Source: an uncultured Clostridia bacterium
Lineage (GTDB): Bacteria; Bacillota; Clostridia; TANB77; CAG-508
Direction of reading: 5' to 3'
NCBI GenBank assembly: GCA_944393455.1
Contig: CALYAH010000015.1
Location: forward strand, 1-6,316
DNA length: 6,316 nucleotides
Position numbers and translations under genes: made by a program. Shown here piece by piece: positions 5,210 to 6,316 of the stretch (position 1 is the stretch's first letter; every line of letters starts with the position of its first letter). A model generated the notes under the pieces. It did not search any database. It was given only the letters and a program-made list of their open reading frames with translations, and had not been told where the DNA came from.

Positions 5210-5579
5210 CTTTGTTGGGTTCGGACCTTTAACAGAACCTGAGAGTTTAGCTGTTTATAACTTTACTATTTCTCATAATTTTAGATTGGTTATAGCTTAT
5301 CATACACAGGGAGAAGAAATTTATTGGCAGTTCCAAAATTTTAATCCTCCAAATAGCTTTTATATTGGAAATAGTTTTGCTAATGTAAGTGGTTACAAAT
5401 TGTCCGAAACTCCTTACAACTCTAGTTTTGCTGGTTTCAAAGATTGGTTTATTCAAGATTTTAACCTACCTGGTTATACAATAGAAGCTGGCATTGGCGA
5501 AAACCCTCTTCCTATTTCTCAGTTTGATGAGATTTATCGTGATAATATTGGCATTTTAATTTTGGGTGCTGTTTTATAA
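5175..5579 (+). CDS. M14 peptidase, C-terminal fragment with third zinc ligand and catalytic Glu
   Basis: This frame continues the peptidase from GPSPRDFVGFGPL onward, with the third zinc ligand in AYHTQGE and the catalytic Glu in YTIEAGIGENPLP. The ATG at 5175 overlaps the upstream frame by 35 bases, has no Shine-Dalgarno sequence, and its first six codons are only the shifted reading of the upstream gene. Family-like sequence begins at the codon at 5193. Independent translation is therefore unlikely, and the piece makes sense only as the continuation of the upstream frame. Confidence 0.65.
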   Translation: MHKDLLGPSPRDFVGFGPLTEPESLAVYNFTISHNFRLVIAYHTQGEEIYWQFQNFNPPNSFYIGNSFANVSGYKLSETPYNSSFAGFKDWFIQDFNLPGYTIEAGIGENPLPISQFDEIYRDNIGILILGAVL

Positions 5580-5583
5580 TTCT

Positions 5584-5621
5584 AAAAAAGAAAGATAATA
5601 AGATAATTATCTTTCTTTTTT
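5584..5621. terminator. Bidirectional intrinsic terminator
   Basis: A perfect 15-bp stem spans 5584-5598 and 5607-5621 around an 8-base loop, with six A at one end and six T at the other. It sits 4 bases after the peptidase stop and 27 bases beyond the phosphorylase stop on the other strand. It can end transcripts of both convergent genes. Confidence 0.88.
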
Positions 5622-5648
5622 ACATTAATTTGCTTAACTTTCGCTTCT

Positions 5649-6316
5649 TTATTTTGTGATCCATTTTACTAAGTCCAAATTTGCTGGTTCTAATAACATT
5701 TCATGTCTTGGCATTACTCTAAATGTATATCCATAATTTCCACCTGTTGTCAATTCTATTTTTGCTGTATAATAATATTTTTTTGCTTCTTCATCTGAAT
5801 CAGATAATGTCATTGGAATAATACTAACATTTTCTACAACTCCATTATCTAAAATCTTACCATAATAAGCTTCTACTGTTATATTATTTGCATCAATATT
5901 TGGAAGTTCTACTTCACATCCTACTTCTATATAATTTCCTGCATCTATTGTAATATCATCCAAATTATTTACTTGTGTTATTTTTATATCTTTCCAATTC
6001 ATATACAACTCTTTTTTCCATGTATTATATGCTGCTACATTATCTATATCTTCATAATATTTTTTAGTCAATTTGCAAAGAGGTATATATAGTTGATCTG
6101 TATAATCTACTAACATTCTAGCTGTACTATATTTTCCACCTGTTGTAATGATAGAATTTTTCATCATCTCTATCCATTTTTTAGACATTCCATTTTTGTC
6201 TTTATCATAATAAATTGGTATTATTTTTTCTTCTAGTGTATGATACATACTTTGGCTATCTGCAAGATCTTGAGCTTCATAAGAGTCATATTCAGCATTT
6301 GTTCCTATTGTCCATC
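5649..6316 (-). CDS. glgP: Alpha-glucan (glycogen/maltodextrin) phosphorylase, C-terminal part (5' end outside window)
   Basis: This GT35 enzyme releases glucose-1-phosphate from alpha-1,4-glucans with pyridoxal phosphate. The window holds the last 221 residues; the frame is open past the first internal ATG at 6248 to the right edge. The upstream codons read GWTIGTNAEYDSYEAQDLAD or close to it, as in the NGWAIG...AQDAAD segment of the TIGR02094-type phosphorylases. Next come IIPIYYDKDKNG and WIEMMKNSI, then the STARMLVDYTDQLYIPL helix that ends the catalytic fold. The final 130 residues form the beta-rich C-terminal extension of this subfamily (VEAYYGKI, YGYTFRVMPRHE, LDLVKW). The PLP lysine and most of the catalytic domain lie outside the window. 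The gene is convergent with the peptidase and shares its terminator. It is unrelated to its neighbours in pathway. Confidence 0.9.
   Translation of the reverse strand, partial: WTIGTNAEYDSYEAQDLADSQSMYHTLEEKIIPIYYDKDKNGMSKKWIEMMKNSIITTGGKYSTARMLVDYTDQLYIPLCKLTKKYYEDIDNVAAYNTWKKELYMNWKDIKITQVNNLDDITIDAGNYIEVGCEVELPNIDANNITVEAYYGKILDNGVVENVSIIPMTLSDSDEEAKKYYYTAKIELTTGGNYGYTFRVMPRHEMLLEPANLDLVKWITK

Larger units (their letters stand above)
4661..5579 (+). pseudogene. M14 zinc carboxypeptidase (gamma-D-glutamyl-diaminopimelate peptidase type), frameshifted
   Basis: Removing one base near 5191-5192 joins two frames into a continuous 305-residue M14 domain. Such enzymes cut the gamma-D-Glu to meso-diaminopimelate bond in peptidoglycan stem peptides. 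In the joined protein the zinc ligands are H62 and E65 (FHANE) and H214 (AYHTQGE), and the catalytic Glu is E275 (YTIEAG). The family-typical NPDGVDLV, GVDLNLQFPAGW and ENPLP segments are all present. The domain is full length for the catalytic part. Relatives such as Bacillus LytIII- or YqgT-type enzymes often have N-terminal LysM domains; none is here, and there is no signal peptide. Whether the gene is dead, mis-sequenced or recoded is undecided. The absence of any other lesion argues against long decay. Confidence 0.75.

Noticed and set aside
5247..5456. 69-codon minus-strand open frame
   Set aside because: It is antisense to the conserved C-terminal half of the M14 peptidase.

Overview
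The window is very AT-rich with short, often Shine-Dalgarno-led genes. The families present (a diaminopimelate-type M14 peptidase, an IcaB-like deacetylase, a tmRNA with a clostridial-style layout, an alpha-glucan phosphorylase) point to a low-GC Bacillota, most likely a clostridial or gut-associated relative. The species cannot be named from the sequence. Most of the window is ordinary chromosomal content. I found no transposase, integrase, CRISPR array or recognisable defence system.

Layout. (1) 1-1910: a divergent polysaccharide pair. A family-2 glycosyltransferase of the PgaC/IcaA type (minus strand, running off the left edge) faces a membrane-anchored NodB polysaccharide deacetylase (plus strand), which ends in a clear intrinsic terminator. 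A 9-bp inverted repeat between them would place the glycosyltransferase ribosome-binding site inside a stem. (2) 2000-3116: a two-gene operon with an extended -10 promoter, encoding a small HAD-family phosphohydrolase and a P-loop kinase-like protein. (3) 3197-3523: a 108-residue multi-pass membrane protein of unknown function. (4) 3560-4067: an RNA block on the minus strand, with the tmRNA gene ssrA and its own promoter followed by tRNA-Gly(UCC). (5) 4068-4587: a 116-residue membrane and coiled-coil protein on the minus strand, with a good sigma-A-type promoter, a palindrome at its transcription start and a hairpin terminator that abuts the ssrA -35 element. (6) 4661-5579: an M14 zinc carboxypeptidase (gamma-D-glutamyl-diaminopimelate peptidase type) split by a single-base frameshift although every expected catalytic residue is present. 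(7) 5649-6316: the C-terminal 221 residues of an alpha-glucan phosphorylase, convergent with the peptidase across a bidirectional terminator.

How the genes work together. The glycosyltransferase and deacetylase plausibly make and partly de-N-acetylate an extracellular poly-N-acetylglucosamine-like polymer. The HAD and kinase genes are translationally linked and may act on the same small phosphorylated substrate in opposite directions. The other genes look independent. The items most worth following up are the peptidase frameshift (error, decay or +1 recoding), the possible ribosome-binding-site-sequestering stem before the glycosyltransferase, and the unassigned HAD/kinase pair.
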